Shown here piece after piece: positions 35,636-47,738 of a DNA stretch of 64,000 bases. The notes under the pieces were generated by a model. That model was given only the letters and a program-made list of their open reading frames with translations, was not told the origin of the DNA and made no database searches. Both the position numbers and the translations under genes were made by a program. This DNA is from Tipula vernalis (lineage: Eukaryota > Arthropoda > Insecta > Diptera > Tipulidae): contig OY282559.1 of assembly GCA_958295665.1 (NCBI GenBank), forward strand, positions 260,654,245-260,718,244. The letters are read 5' to 3'. The stretch's first letter is position 1; every line of letters starts with the position of its first letter.

Positions 35636-37600
35636 CACAAAGAGTTTTTTAAAGAAAAAATTTGAGTAAATTTTACCTGTCTGATTAATAAAAAGAAAAA
35701 CAAAAAATCTTAATTCATAAACGAACCCGCAAAAATAAGAGCAAACCACCCATTAAAACAACCTAAAATAAAAAAAATAAGTAAAAATTATATAAAGACA
35801 TTCAGCAACACATATACACACAAGAACACTCACACATATAAAAACAAACACAACTAAAATTAAAAATTAACAATTATACATATATAAATAAATATAAATA
35901 TATTTTATTTAAAAAAAAATATTTTATTTTAAATTCAACAAACAAAAAACTATATTTTCATGTTATAAAAGTAAAACAAAAAAAAAAAAAATTAAAATTT
36001 AAAAAAACAGAAAATTTTACTTACAAAAAATATAAATTATTAAAATAATTAAATAATACACAAACTAATAATGTTACAATTTTTATTATGTATATTTTTT
36101 TTAAATAATTTTTTAATTTAATCGATTTAAACAAAAAAAAAACAAAAAAATTTTATAAATACATATTTAAAAAACAACAAAAAAATTATAAACTGAAACA
36201 AGAAAAATATTTTAGATGTTATATTTATTTTTATCTTATTTAATGGTAAATTATAAAAATTAATTAATTTATGTATGTATATATTAATTATTTATACATT
36301 TTTTGTATATACATAAATAAATTAATTTACAAAAAAAAAAATATATATATATTTATATATAATATTATTATTATAAAATATAGAAATAACATTTTTTAAA
36401 TTTTTTGTTTTTGCATTAAAATTACATATATTTTAATATTTTATATATATATTTGTTTTTTAGATTTTAATAATTAATTATAGTATTTTTTATTTAAATA
36501 AAATATTTTAAGACATTTAGAAACTTTTAAAATATTTTATTTAAAACTTAAAGCGAAAGTTATACTTTAAAAATAAGGAAATTCGACAATTATTTGGCTA
36601 ACCTCAGGGCTCATGGTAATCCGAATAATTTTTCCCTATTTTTAAATATCTTAGAATTATATATATATAATTTATAAACATTTTCTTTTTACTTAATTTA
36701 CCTATTTAATATTATTATTTAAAGGTTAAGATATCTGTAAAAATTAATATTATTACTATTATTTTTTTTAAATTGTTAAATATATTTATAAATAAATTTT
36801 TATCTCAAATTAAACCCTAATTACGTTTATATTTTTATCAAAAATTAATTAAATAAATTACAAATATAAATATATATATAAAATTTTTTTAATAGAATAT
36901 TATAAAAAGTAAAAAAAAAATCTCCAAAGCCAAATTTTTTTTTAAATAAATCAAACAAAAATTATTATTACAAATTTAAAACAATTCTTTGTTTTTTTTA
37001 TTATTATTTTTTGTGTTATTTTATTTTATGTTTTAATAAAAATAAATATTAAATTTCATGTTAAATGTAATATAAATTTAAATACAAAAAAACGAAAATA
37101 AAATTTCCACAACAACAAAATTAGCTAAATTAATAAATAATATTTTTAAAAAAATATTTACTTTCTGTTATTATTTATACATAAATATAAAAAATAAATA
37201 AATAATAATAATTCCAACGAACAAATTTATAAACAAAATAAATAGTAAAACCAAACAAAATGATATTAAAACCAACATTTTTTTTTTATTTATTTTAGTT
37301 ATTATTTATTATAATATATTTGTTTACTAATTATATAATTAATTACTGTATTATTTCCTTTTCTACCAAATAAAATTTAAAAACGAAAAATTAAATAAAT
37401 AAAATTTTATAAAAATATAATAATTATTACTTAGATAAAACACAAAAAATCAAATAAAATAATAAATGTATTTTACAATAAAACTAAATATAAATAAAAA
37501 CAGATAAATGTTTTGGAAAGTAAAAAAAACATATAAAAATATATATATATATTAGATATAATTTAATTTAAAATAAATACATAACTTTATTATTTAATAC
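35636..37600 (+). other. Spred 3' UTR and AT-rich spacer
   Basis: This region is extremely A+T rich and contains many AATAAA-like hexamers. The Spred poly(A) site cannot be chosen from the sequence. Minus-strand open frames here (for example near 37600-37929) have only low-complexity hydrophobic composition and are not considered genes. Confidence 0.5.
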
Positions 37601-37929
37601 TAAAAACAAAAATATATATATAAAAAAAAACTTATAAATATTAACAAATATAATGTAATTATAAAAATTAAAGAAAAAATACATAAAAAATTATTTAAAA
37701 TAGAAATAATATATATGTAATAAAACAATGTAAAACTAAAAATAAAAAAAGCTAAATATTTAAAATAAAATTCAGTTTTTAAATTTATTATTAACAGAAT
37801 ACCATTATTGTTAAGGCATCTTATCAGAGATGAATTACTCAATAACTTACGCAAGGTTAATAGATTTATAAAACCAAACAATAAAAAAATATATTTGACT
37901 ACAACGAGCCGATTTACACACAGATACAA

Positions 37930-39310
37930 TAATTGTAGATATGCTTTAGCTATATAAGCAATAATTTTTGTATATAATCCACGTTACTTGCCAAATAAAA
38001 CAGGCTATCTTTTGAGTAGTTTAAGCATTATTATCTTCTCAAGCTAGAGTTCCCCGACCGACGGTAAGTTCTTTAGCTTTTAACAAGAACAATTAATAAT
38101 AATTCGTCGCAACACAAACTTTGGCATAAAGCCTTCGACAAGAACAATTTATAATAACTCGTTTCAACACAAACTTGGACGAAACATTGGTCCTTCGAGT
38201 AATTAAAGTAACCAGTACTTTGGAGAAACAGGATATTGGATATTGCCAAATACCTACCACTCTACCCAGTACAAACGTAGACGAGGCAAACAACATGTTA
38301 GCAGATACGATGATAACCCCGGCGCCAAAATGTACAGCGTACGAACAGTTTATGAACGTTTTTTTATAACTACTACACGTACATTCCATACACAACGATG
38401 TCAATTACAGTGGTGAGATGTTCTAACCATCACTATTTTCGATGTTCGATAGTGTTCATGTCTTCCTGAATTATGCTTTCTTTATTGTAATCTCATTCTT
38501 GTAGAATAAATGTATATACTGTTTCATACCATTGACGATGGAAAATCGGTATGATCTATTAAAACAACAGATCGAATTGAGCCAAAGCAGCTAGATATAC
38601 AGCCATACCTCATTTAGCGCTCATCTTGCGTTCCTGGAAAGTGAGCGTTAACAGAAACACCGTTAAAAGAGGTGCTATTTACACTAAAATATGGGGTTAC
38701 GTTGATATTTTTTTTTTTTTTTTTCAAAAACAGGGATTCCACGAATTATAAATTTAGTTTTAACATGTTGACTACTGGTGAATGAGTTACCCACATAAAG
38801 TTCTGTTAAATTGTTTTTATTTGTATGATACAACTTATAATAAATTCTGTTGCTATATGAAGCATTTGGTTCACATGTAGGTATCATAAAAAACATTTTC
38901 TTTTTGCTTTAAAATATGTACATATAGTAACATTTTTCATATGAAATTAAGCAAAGAAAACCTTTTAAAAAATATTATAAAGTTAAAATAATTTTTTTTT
39001 TTTCATAAAATCAAAAGAGCTCAATCAAAAGAGGTAGCGTAAATCGAGGTATGCCTGTACAAGCCGTCAGTATCAGACCTATTTTAAAAGAAGCTTAATT
39101 TAAAGGGGATACATTTTACGATTTTCCATAAGAACCCATGTAAAATTGAACATTTTTGATTAAAATTTTATCAATGAAAAATACTCGTACCAGAAAATAT
39201 TTTTAGGTTTATATTTAAATCAAACCTTTGAGTACAACATATTTTAAAACCAATAACATAAATTTAGTAATTTGATTAATATAATTAAAATAAACTTGTG
39301 CAAATTTTCT
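37930..39310. other. Intergenic stretch, unrecognised
   Basis: 38090-38400 is less AT-rich than its surroundings. It contains a repeated segment (ACAAGAACAATT then AACTCGT-like, CAACACAAACTT, at about 38083-38120 and 38139-38175) and a plus-strand frame with VDEANNMLADTMITPAPKC. I do not recognise a family; it may be retroelement debris. The rest shows nothing definite. Confidence 0.3.
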
Positions 39311-39315
39311 TTCGA

Positions 39316-39506
39316 TGTTGAAAGGCCGAATTTCGAACGCCGAAAGACCGAATGGATCGTATGGCCGAATGTGTCGAAAGGCCGAATGTCTAATGGCCGG
39401 GGTCGAAAGGCCGAAAAGGTCGAAAGGCCGAAAAGGTCGAAACGGCGAATGGGTCGAATGGCCGAACGTGTGGAAAGGTCGATTGGGTCGAAAGGCCGAA
39501 TTTTCA
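39316..39506. repeat. GGCCGAAT minisatellite block (second locus)
   Basis: About eleven imperfect units of GTCGAAAGGCCGAATG occur here. Both flanks resemble those of the block at 6137-6390 (CGATGTTGAAAG before, TTTTCATTAAATTTTC after), so this is a copy of the same dispersed element lacking its inverted partner. Confidence 0.75.
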
Positions 39507-39639
39507 TTAAATTTTCCTTCATTTAATTGATTGAAATCAATACTTAAAACCAATGTATTTATTTCTTAAAACCATTGAATTTCTTTCTTTCGTGTTTTAT
39601 TAAATTTTAAAGGTGTCCCATTATTTATTAATTGCAACC

Positions 39640-40464
39640 TTTAGATTCACCGGCTGAACCTCCTTCCGTTGAGTATTTTGATGCTAAAAAACGTTCGAAA
39701 AAAAGAAAGAAAAATGTTGAACCGAATAAAACTGATGATAAACTTAGTAATCCTGTGGCACAAATCACTTATTAATAATTATAAGTGATTTGTGATCCTG
39801 TGGCACTATATTAAAAGCTCGGCGAGAAGGTAAGCAGAAACGCAAAGGAGAAGATGCAAAATGGCAGGCCGAGAGAGAACGCGAAGAAGAGAAACTCGAT
39901 GATGTCGATGTGGTCGTTGGCAAATCTATCGTTAAATTGAAAAGCCAGTGAAATATATTCTGACGATCCTGAAAGCAATAGCGAAGATGAGAAAGGATAA
40001 GAAAAAAGATATTCGGTAAGCAGCCGTTCATCCAATGATTCTGAAGATGAAAAAGACTAATATCATTTCAAAGAAATACAAGACTGCAATTAACGCAAAC
40101 CCAGTTTTCAACACAACTAAAGATGAGTTTTAAACAAAACTCTATTATCCCGATTCAAATTAGAACGGTTTGTTCAAAAGCCAATTTTTGCTTCGTTTGC
40201 TTCAGTATTGGTAACAATCACAATAACAAAGCTGTTTATCTTGTCGCTGAAATTGTTGGCTTCGTTGAAACGTAAAAATTGTATCAACTAGACCCAAGAA
40301 AAAGTATTTCGTATGGAACTTATATCAAATCAAGATTTTACCGAAAGTGAGAATTGCGCGGTGAGGATGGTTTGGCACGAGCACGTGATATGAGTATTCA
40401 AATTCAAGAATCAGAAGAACGAGGCAATGAGTTGGATAAACGTCAATCAAGTAGTATTAGTTAA
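39640..40464 (+). pseudogene. Rtf1 (Paf1 complex) processed pseudogene
   Basis: Rtf1 is a subunit of the Paf1 transcription-elongation complex with a Plus3 domain. Broken plus-strand frames read LKARREGKQKRKGED, then KASEIYSDDPESNSEDEK, then the Plus3 domain (LERFVQKPIFASF, SIGNNHNNKAVYLVAEIVGF) and DKRQSSSIS near the end. The blocks are in the right order with several frameshifts and a deletion within Plus3. No introns separate them, which fits a retroposed copy, although a decayed gene duplicate cannot be excluded. Confidence 0.7.
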
Positions 40465-40869
40465 AATATCATATCAATGTGTGTTTATTTTCCCTGTACA
40501 AAAATAAAACAAGCTTTATTTTAATTATGTATATTTAGTAATAAATAAAAACGGAAATTTACATAAGGAGATACTTTTAGATCTACTTAGTGAAGCGCGC
40601 TTCGCATGTATGTATAGCAATTTTTCAGTTGTTCATATGGAAATTAGACATAGTTTTTTTCTATATCCTAGAGACATTGTTAGATAATAAAAAAATTAAA
40701 AATTACATATGCATGTAACGTTAATTAATTTAATTAGGTACATATTATTATTATAAACATTTTTCTTATATATTCATTTAATTTAAATGTAAAATAGTTA
40801 CAAGTATACAATAATCATTTTTAGCTTTATACATGAAATTTAATAAAAATCCATTTTCCAACATAAAAT

Positions 40870-41152
40870 TTATTTATTCATTTTCATTGAACATAATCTT
40901 GGCTTCAAATAGACCTTTCCGAATTCCCTTATTGATGCTACCCACAAAATGATCGTATGTTCCTTTTCAAAGTTGATCAAAATATTGTCCTCATTGCATC
41001 CTGTTTTGTTAAAAAATTCAACAAATGCAAAACCCCGAGGACTTTCTACGCTTTCTGTTAATTTTTGTGGCAGTCGAACAGCTTTTAGTTTACCAAATAG
41101 TACTTTGAATAGATCACGAATTGCACTCTCTTTCGCCTGGCACATTTTGTTC
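40870..41152 (-). pseudogene. Mrd1/RBM19-like RRM fragment
   Basis: The minus strand encodes ESAIRDLFKVLFGKLKAVRL and SPRGFAFVEFFNK, the RNP2/RNP1 pattern of an RRM like those of the rRNA-processing protein Mrd1/RBM19. Sequence decays after this into ILWVAS. Only one RRM remains and no gene context surrounds it, so it is a pseudogene fragment. It stops where a P-element relic begins. Confidence 0.55.
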
Positions 41153-41460
41153 TGTTTAGAAATTTTTTGTTCAATTCTTCGTGGGAAAGGTGGATTTAAT
41201 AACATGCCATCTATTCATGAAAATGGTGTGGATTTCGCCAACATTATAGTGAGAAAAATTACTCCATTTAAAAATTGCTTGTCCGACGAATCGCAAGCTC
41301 TTGATTTGGACTGAAATAGCTTTAAAACCGAATATTAAATGAGCCTAAAGTCTCATGAGTATGCCAGCAATAATTTACAACCTGAAGATATCATTGATGA
41401 CACATACTCGTATATCCATGTTTTAAAGCAAAATCATAGAATAACTACGAGTACTAACTA
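41153..41460 (+). mobile_element. P-element transposase relic
   Basis: The plus strand reads [19 protein letters not shown] then VDFANIIVRKI, closely matching [15 protein letters not shown] and [10 protein letters not shown] of the P transposase at 27390-28010. Weaker similarity continues beyond the stop at 41314. It is an old, truncated copy on the opposite strand to the Mrd1-like fragment. Confidence 0.7.
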
Positions 41461-41941
41461 AAAGTCCTTCCTCAATGGCAAAATGCTTTAGTGTACTTTA
41501 TCATTATTTTTTTTTTTTAATTTTCGTTTTTTTATGAATATTTTATACGGTGTAAAATCGACAATGGTAGATAGTAAAATAGTATTATACTATTTTGCTA
41601 TTATACTACCTACAGTGTGAAACCAGTACGAGTAATTTGAGCGAAGGTACATTGCAACTAAAATTCTAGAGGAGGTAAAGGTAGTTCGACCCTCTTATAA
41701 GTGTTTTAAGACACTTACAGCACTACTAAAGGCAACCCAACGTAAAGAAAATCTCAATTTTTTTTTTGTTTTTTAAATTTAGACCAGCTTTTTGGCAATC
41801 AATCAGTTTCACTGCCCACCTGCTTGGTGTTTTTCGACCTTAACTCTGATACAAAATTTATCTGATTTCTCTGACATTAAACAAAAATCATTAATTCAAA
41901 AAAATACCGAACCGTGACAATGTCCTCTTTTCTATAGACAT

Positions 41942-42013
41942 TGCCGTGACCAGGATTCGAACCTGGGTTACTACGGCCACAACGTAGGGTCCTAACCACT
42001 AGACGATCACGGC
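41942..42013 (-). tRNA. tRNA-His: tRNA-His (GTG anticodon)
   Basis: The minus strand folds as a complete 72-nt tRNA: acceptor GCCGTGA pairs with TCACGGC, the D-arm contains TAGTGGTTAG, the anticodon loop reads TTGTGGC with GTG, and the T-arm has GGTTCGAATCC. The A box (TAGTGGTTAGG) and B box (GGTTCGAATCC) for Pol III are intact. It differs from the fly tRNA-His I remember mainly by a compensated pair in the anticodon stem. A run of T on the tRNA strand about 40 nt downstream (A-run at 41898-41905) is a possible terminator. Confidence 0.96.
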
Positions 42014-42295
42014 TACTTCGGTAATGAAAATCTTATTCCTTATTACCTACACAAATATGTTAATATAATAATACATATTTTTATTATTTAATTTCGGGTA
42101 ATTAAACAAAAAAAAAAACAAATGATTTTTTTTAGAAAAATAAAACAAATTGATTAATTTTATCTACAAAATATATGTCATCATAAAAAGAACTGTCAGA
42201 AGGTATATTCAGTTGAATTGTCAAACTTGGATTTGTTTGACCAAAAATTTTACTGAAAATTACTTTTAATATTCATAAAACCAAAGGCACAAAAG

Positions 42296-42986
42296 ATGAG
42301 CCTAAACATTACATCAAACCGTTTACGAACGTCAATATTAGATAAACCTTTGAGTAAAGGTAAGGGGGAAGTTTCGTTGAGTTGCTTTGCTTTATTATTC
42401 TCTGAGGTGATTGAATATTGTCAAAGTCGTGTATCTACAGTTCCTGAGTTGCAAGCAAAGTATGATTATCAAACATTTTGCAATACAAAGATTGACAATA
42501 TTTAATTTTCTTATAGGCTTCATGATTTAGGGCAGGATATAGGCGCCAGAATAATAGATTTATACTTTGTTCGAGAACGTAACTCGAAACGTGAAACCAA
42601 ATTAATCAATATGCTTTTATTTATCAAAACTACTTTATGGAAGAGTTTATTTTCGAAAGAAGCTGAAAAATTGGAACATGCTAACGAAGATGAGCGTACC
42701 TATTATATTATAGAAAAAGAACCGTTGGTAAATAAGTTTATAAGTGTTCCGAAAGACCGTGGTTCATTGAATTGTGCCGTATTTACTGCTGGAATTATTG
42801 AATCTGTCTTAACTAATTGTGGTTTCGTAAGACAAATTAATTTTATGAATTTTTTTTATTTTCCTAAACACGATTTTCTTTTTATAGCCATGTAAAGTTT
42901 CCGCTCATTGGCACAAGGGTACAACGTATATGGTAAAATTTGAAGATAGTGTGATCGCTCGGGATAAGCAGCTCGAAGAGAAATAA
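42296..42986 (+). CDS. Trs31: TRAPPC5 / Trs31, TRAPP vesicle-tethering subunit
   Basis: TRAPPC5 is a core subunit of the TRAPP complexes, which tether ER-derived vesicles and act as a GEF for Rab1. Three exons (42296-42459, 42517-42826, 42888-42986) with short introns of 57 and 61 bp join in frame to 190 residues, matching the family length of about 188. Typical segments are the FALLFSEVIEYCQSR helix, HDLGQDIGARI, the N-terminal NRLRTSILDKPLSKGKGEVS, and the C-terminal WHKGTTYMVKFEDSVIARD. The start is the only ATG giving the full N-terminus. An AATAAA overlaps the stop region. It converges with ND-B15, whose stop lies 101 bp away, so the 3' ends of the two transcripts may overlap. Confidence 0.95.
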
Positions 42987-43087
42987 ATACACTCTAGCCT
43001 TTTCAAAATTACTACAATTTTTTATTTATTTTCATTTCAAAATAAACATCTTTATTATTACATATAACACATCTTCAAATGATTTTT

Positions 43088-43498
43088 TTAAATAAATTTA
43101 AATCTACGGTCGCGATATGATACCTCACCACTCCTGACTCGTTTTTCACGGTCGGTACGTTCTTTATTCATGATAAGTCCATATAAAAGAATTGGTCCGA
43201 TCACAAAGAACCCAGCAAAACGGGCTGTTTTTGCATTTGGCTTGAAATGATCAAAATGGGTAACTCTCACCGCTTGGAATCGTTGAAGGCCTGAGTCGAA
43301 CTAAAAATAATAAAATTGTGATGACATAACTTTTAGGTTATATTTGATATTAAATTGATTTACCAAAGTTCCACCTTGCCCACTTGCATGATTGGAGGGG
43401 TTTGAGATCTCCTTGATATATTCTAGACGTAAAGCCAGACGGCGCTTTTGTTTTTCGGCCGTAATCCGTGCCAATTCAGCTGCAGAAAATTCTGACAT
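43088..43498 (-). CDS. ND-B15: NDUFB4 / ND-B15, mitochondrial complex I accessory subunit
   Basis: This is an accessory subunit of NADH:ubiquinone oxidoreductase in the inner mitochondrial membrane. Exons 43498-43364 and 43300-43088 join in phase 0 across a 63-bp intron to give 115 residues. It shows SAAELARITAEKQKRRLALR, then LRLEYIKEISNPS, HFDHFKPNAKTARFAGFFV and one predicted membrane helix (GFFVIGPILLYGLI), followed by a basic tail with EVSYRDRRFKFI. This matches the single-TM B15 layout. The start ATG at 43498 is the first in frame. Confidence 0.92.
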
Positions 43499-43834
43499 TT
43501 TGTGAAAATTTCGTCTGATCTGAAGTTTAAAATGTCAAAATCTTCGATTGACAAATGAGTGTGTTTAAAACTGTGATGTTAAGTACATATGCCGTCCGAG
43601 TTTAGTATTTTTTCTTCACTGAGTTTAGTTTTTTTTTTATCAATCGAAAACGACATTTGCCTTGTTTTTTATGTCGAATTCTTTTTGTTTTTTCAAATCA
43701 ATGGGTCGAGTCGAATTAACTCTAACTATGGGTTCTCACCAAAAGTAGATTGCAAATATTTGCAATCTATTTGATTTTCGTTCACTTGGATAGTACACAT
43801 TAAAAAAAATTATATATCGGTACACACAATGGAC

Positions 43835-44411
43835 GTGTTCAATCGGGCAAAAATGATAAAAAATATCATGATATTTTATACCACCCTAACTTCATTTCGT
43901 AATAATGTACGTCAAACCCGATTGAACAACCAAAATTGATAAAAAATGATAAATTGATTTTAAATGTTACATTGGATTTTAAATCACTTTGTAAAATTTA
44001 ATAAACTCGTTTTGTCGCCAGGTTTTTAATTAAATGTATATATTTTTTAATTATTTTTTTTTATAAATTATTTTGATATTGAAACTATTTGGTTTTTATC
44101 CAAATATTAGAGACACAAATAATTTTAGTTTGAGTTTTGTTGTGTTTATGTTCTCAGACAAAATTTCGAAATATAAATTATTATTTATGTTTAAATATAT
44201 AGGTGACTGTGTTAATACCATATAAATATCTTAAAAAAGCAAATTTAATTTAATTTAAGTACCGAAAATATCATAAAGAAAAGAAATTCAAAATTGACAG
44301 CTGGAACCAAGAAAAAAGTTGGTTTTTTTTGTGTGATAAATGAGTGGATTTAATGCCAAAAGTGATAAAAAATATCATGATATTTTTTATCATTTTTGCC
44401 CGATTGAACAC
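43835..44411. mobile_element. MITE, TIR GTGTTCAATCGGGC (copy 1)
   Basis: Inverted ends of about 45 bp (GTGTTCAATCGGGCAAAAAT then GATAAAAAATATCATG) flank 577 bp of AT-rich sequence. Related copies are at 45441-46015, 54396-54757, 54760-55181 and from 60120. It lies between two inverted segments containing AAATATTTGCAATC (43740-43768 and 44511-44540). Confidence 0.85.
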
Positions 44412-44544
44412 AAGGAATATACAAATTTACAATGCGATTTGCAACCAAAAGTAGTCAAGCATACATCTTTTTACTTTGTAAATAAAAAATTTCCTGTAAA
44501 TAAAAAAATTTCCCTTTGCAAATATTTGCAATCGACTTTTGGTA

Positions 44545-45229
44545 ATGGCTGTATGATACTCACTTTTTTTCAAGTACAATAAAGTGCTGCAAAACTAGTA
44601 AAGCGAAACAGAGAAGGGTAGTGTAGACAATACTATAGGCAAATATTTTGAAGTTTCGGATAAACAAAATTTGTAAATAGAATCAAAAATTTTTTTGTGT
44701 TGGACCATATTATTGAATTAATTTGCATTAGCTGCCGCAATTAATTGAAACGAAATAATTTAAATGTTAAGTTAATTTTTATATTTACAAAAAAATGCAC
44801 GTTTCAAATATTTTGGCAAACAATTAACAATGCAAACCCAAAATTGTATTCCAGTATCAAAAGAAAAATCTAAAAAAGGGAAAAAATCATAACAATAATG
44901 GCGAACAAAAATGGAAAAATTGTTTACTAAATTTATTTTAAAAATAAACAAATAAATTCTCTTTGGTATACAAAATACAAATATTTTCTCTAATATTTCG
45001 GAAATGTCAGAAAAAAGTATGTAATGTCAAAAAAAAAGAATCAAATCCAATTCTTTTTTTGCTATAATTGCTCGATTAACTGCTAGAAAAGTTGAGCTAC
45101 CACTTTTCCAAATCTATGGTGTATACACTCACTCTCACAAATATTTTGTATATATATTTTTTATCTCTCTCCGTTTGTCTTAACTAGTCACTGAAAAAGT
45201 GGGAAAAAAAGTGAGTATCATACAGCCAT
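44545..45229. repeat. TIR element, ends ATGGCTGTATGATACTCAC
   Basis: ATGGCTGTATGATACTCACT at 44545 and its complement ending at 45229 bracket 685 bp without coding signal. It is a probable MITE. Confidence 0.65.
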
Positions 45230-45440
45230 AAGAACCAAGAGTAAAAACTATAAACGGAGTCGAGTCGAAAAATAAAACAAAAAATAATAATAACAAGACG
45301 CCATTTTGATTTCTTAATTCGTGTGCGCATCTTCGATTTTTGTGTGGCAATAAAACTTTTTATTTTGTTTTTATAAAATTCAGAAAATAATACAAGAAAA
45401 ACTTATGAAAAAAACGATAGTATTATTACTTTTATTGGAC

Positions 45441-46015
45441 GTGTTCAATCGGGCAAAAATTGATAAAAAATATCATGATATTTTATCCCACCCTAACTTC
45501 ATTCCGTAATAATGTACGTCAAACCCGATTGAACAACCAAAATTGATAAAAAATGATAAATTGATTTTAAATGTTACATTTGATTTTAATCGCTTTGTAA
45601 AATTTAATAAACTCATTTTGTCGTCAGGTTTTTAATTAAATGTTATATTTTTTAATTATTTCTTTTTTATAAATTATTTTGATATTGAAACTATTTGGTT
45701 TTTATCCAAATATTGGAGACATAAATAATTTTAGTTTGAGTTTTGTTGTGTTTGTGTTCTCAGACAAAACTTCGAAATATAAATTATTATTTATGTTTAA
45801 ATTAATAGGTGACTGTGTAAATACCATATGAAAATCTTAAAAAAGCAAATTCAATTTAATTTAAGTACCGAAAATATCATAAAGAAAATAAGTTCAAAAT
45901 TGACAGCTGGAACCAAGAAAAAAGTTGGTTTTTTTATGTGATAAATGAGTGCGTTTAATGCCAAAAGTGATAAAAAATATCTGATATTTTTTATCATTTT
46001 TGCCCGATTGAACAC
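45441..46015. mobile_element. MITE, TIR GTGTTCAATCGGGC (copy 2)
   Basis: It has the same structure, length and internal sequence as the copy at 43835-44411, with small indels. Right end CGATTGAACAC. Confidence 0.85.
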
Positions 46016-46174
46016 TAGGATTAATTCATAAATTTATAAGCTGGCGAAACTACCAATTTGCTCGATATACGATAGTAAATGATTCTTTTTTGACGTTTCT
46101 GACTCGACTACGATTTGACTCTGCAGAATAAACGCTAAAAAATATAACTACAAGATGATCCAAAGTTAACTAAA

Positions 46175-46239
46175 AGATGACTCGACGCTGAGCATAAACG
46201 TACTCATGCAGTACGTTTATGCTCAGCGTCGAGTCATCT
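46175..46239. repeat. Perfect 30-bp-arm hairpin
   Basis: The arms 46175-46204 and 46210-46239 (AGATGACTCGACGCTGAGCA...) are perfect complements around the 5-base loop CATGC. Outer sequence continues the pairing with one-base gaps. It lies within a region of CGAGTCGAGT-type inverted repeats and could be the end-to-end junction of two such elements. Confidence 0.85.
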
Positions 46240-46259
46240 TTAGTTAACATCTTGTATAT

Positions 46260-46680
46260 CATGTTTCCATGATAGAGTTAACCTAGGTTCAACTCGGTTT
46301 ATGTGCATGGAAACGCGGATTAGGGTAGAGTTTCGTTAAATCCAAATAAACTCGACGAATCTTGTTTGTTTGAGTTAGATTCTATCTGTCAAACATTTTT
46401 TTAAATTATAAATGGCGCATCGCATATTACTAAATATATTTCCCTAAAATAATTAAAAAAATATACAAAAATGTCGTTGACAACGTTATGACGATATATC
46501 AAAGCGAAATAAAAGTTTGATTTTTGTTCAATACACAATTTTATTTTTTTATTCTATCGAAATATTTTTCTTCAACTCTAAATCATTACTCTGCTCATGG
46601 AAACGGTACGGGTTAGCGCCTCCATATTTTCAACTCAACGAAACCTAAACCTGTTTAAACCCGGTACATGGAAACATGGT
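46260..46680. mobile_element. MITE, ends ATGTTTCCATGATAGAG
   Basis: GTTTCCATGATAGAGTTAACC at the left and GGTACATGGAAACATGG at the right form inverted ends. A related element occupies 55262-55679. There is no coding capacity. Confidence 0.65.
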
Positions 46681-47189
46681 AGTAGTTGACTTTTTTAGCG
46701 TTTATACTGCAGAGTCAAATCGTAGTCGAGTCGAAACTAGTTGAAACCGAGTCAGAAATGTCAAAAAAAATCATTTACTATCTTATGTTAATATGTTTTT
46801 CTTGTATTATTTTCTGAATTTTATAAAAACAAAATAACAAAGTTTTATTGACACACAAAAATCGAAGATGTGCACACGAATTAAGAAATCAAAATGGTGT
46901 CTTTTTATTATTATTTTTTGTTGTTTTTATTTTTCGACTCGACTCCGTTTATAGTGAATTTTTTTAGAGTTGACTCCGTTTATAGTAAAAGATAAGCTTG
47001 GTTCAAACCAGGTTGAACCCTAAGCATAAACGTACTCATAGAGTCTCTCGAAAAGAAGACAAATAAAGCAAACCGACGCCATTTTCGGCAGTCATTTTTC
47101 TCATTAAATTATTTACATAACATATGTAAACTTTACATTTAATTTCTGTAAATAAAATTTTGTATTAAATTAAAACTATTAAACTATTA

Positions 47190-47640
47190 TTATTATTATT
47201 ATTGGGGGGGCCAAGCGGGCGATCAGCCACTTCGCACTGCGACCTAAAAGATCTATTGTGCTGGCTGGCCCCAGCTTAATTATCCGTCCAGTCAATATTC
47301 AGGTTCTTAATGAACCTGCAAATACTGCCTCCCGGTACGTGATACATACTATCTGGGCTTATTGCTCTCCCTCCTAGATGTTTACTACAGCATGTAGTTC
47401 CGCTAGAAAGACGGTAGCATTGGAGCTCAAGGACCTCGAGAGGGTTGTCCCACTCCCGTATCTCCCACTCCTACTCCTGCCCCGTATTCCGTTTGATTTT
47501 ACTCTTACGAGTTGCTGGAAATTGCAAATCACCTGTAGGTCACCCAGCTTTACTACAGGAAGGCTAAATAAAACTGGAGGGTGCCTGGTATCCAGAGTCC
47601 GTATATTTTGGGCTGATTAACCTATCAGCCTTTCATCTTT
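47190..47640 (-). mobile_element. Non-LTR retrotransposon 3' end (I-like)
   Basis: On the minus strand a broken frame contains ATVFLAELHAVVNI, which resembles an RNase H motif (xVFxAELxAI). The element then ends in CCCCCAATAATAATAATAATA, i.e. a (TAA)n tail as in I-clade elements. Stops interrupt the frame and only the last few hundred bases remain. Confidence 0.5.
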
Positions 47641-47738
47641 CGGCATATGCTGTTCCACCTTATATTAGGGTTTTTTGTCAAGGTTTTCTCCTTTAGCGCG
47701 GTACTTTAGCCTGTGCCAAATGGCCAAAAATATGCCAA

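Noticed and set aside
37600..37929. Hydrophobic 109-residue minus-strand frame
   Set aside because: The composition is what AT-rich DNA gives by chance, with no motif and no supporting splice or start context.
39244..39553. Overlapping frames on both strands with RPFD/FGLST peptide repeats
   Set aside because: They are translations of the minisatellite, open in several frames because the unit lacks stop codons.
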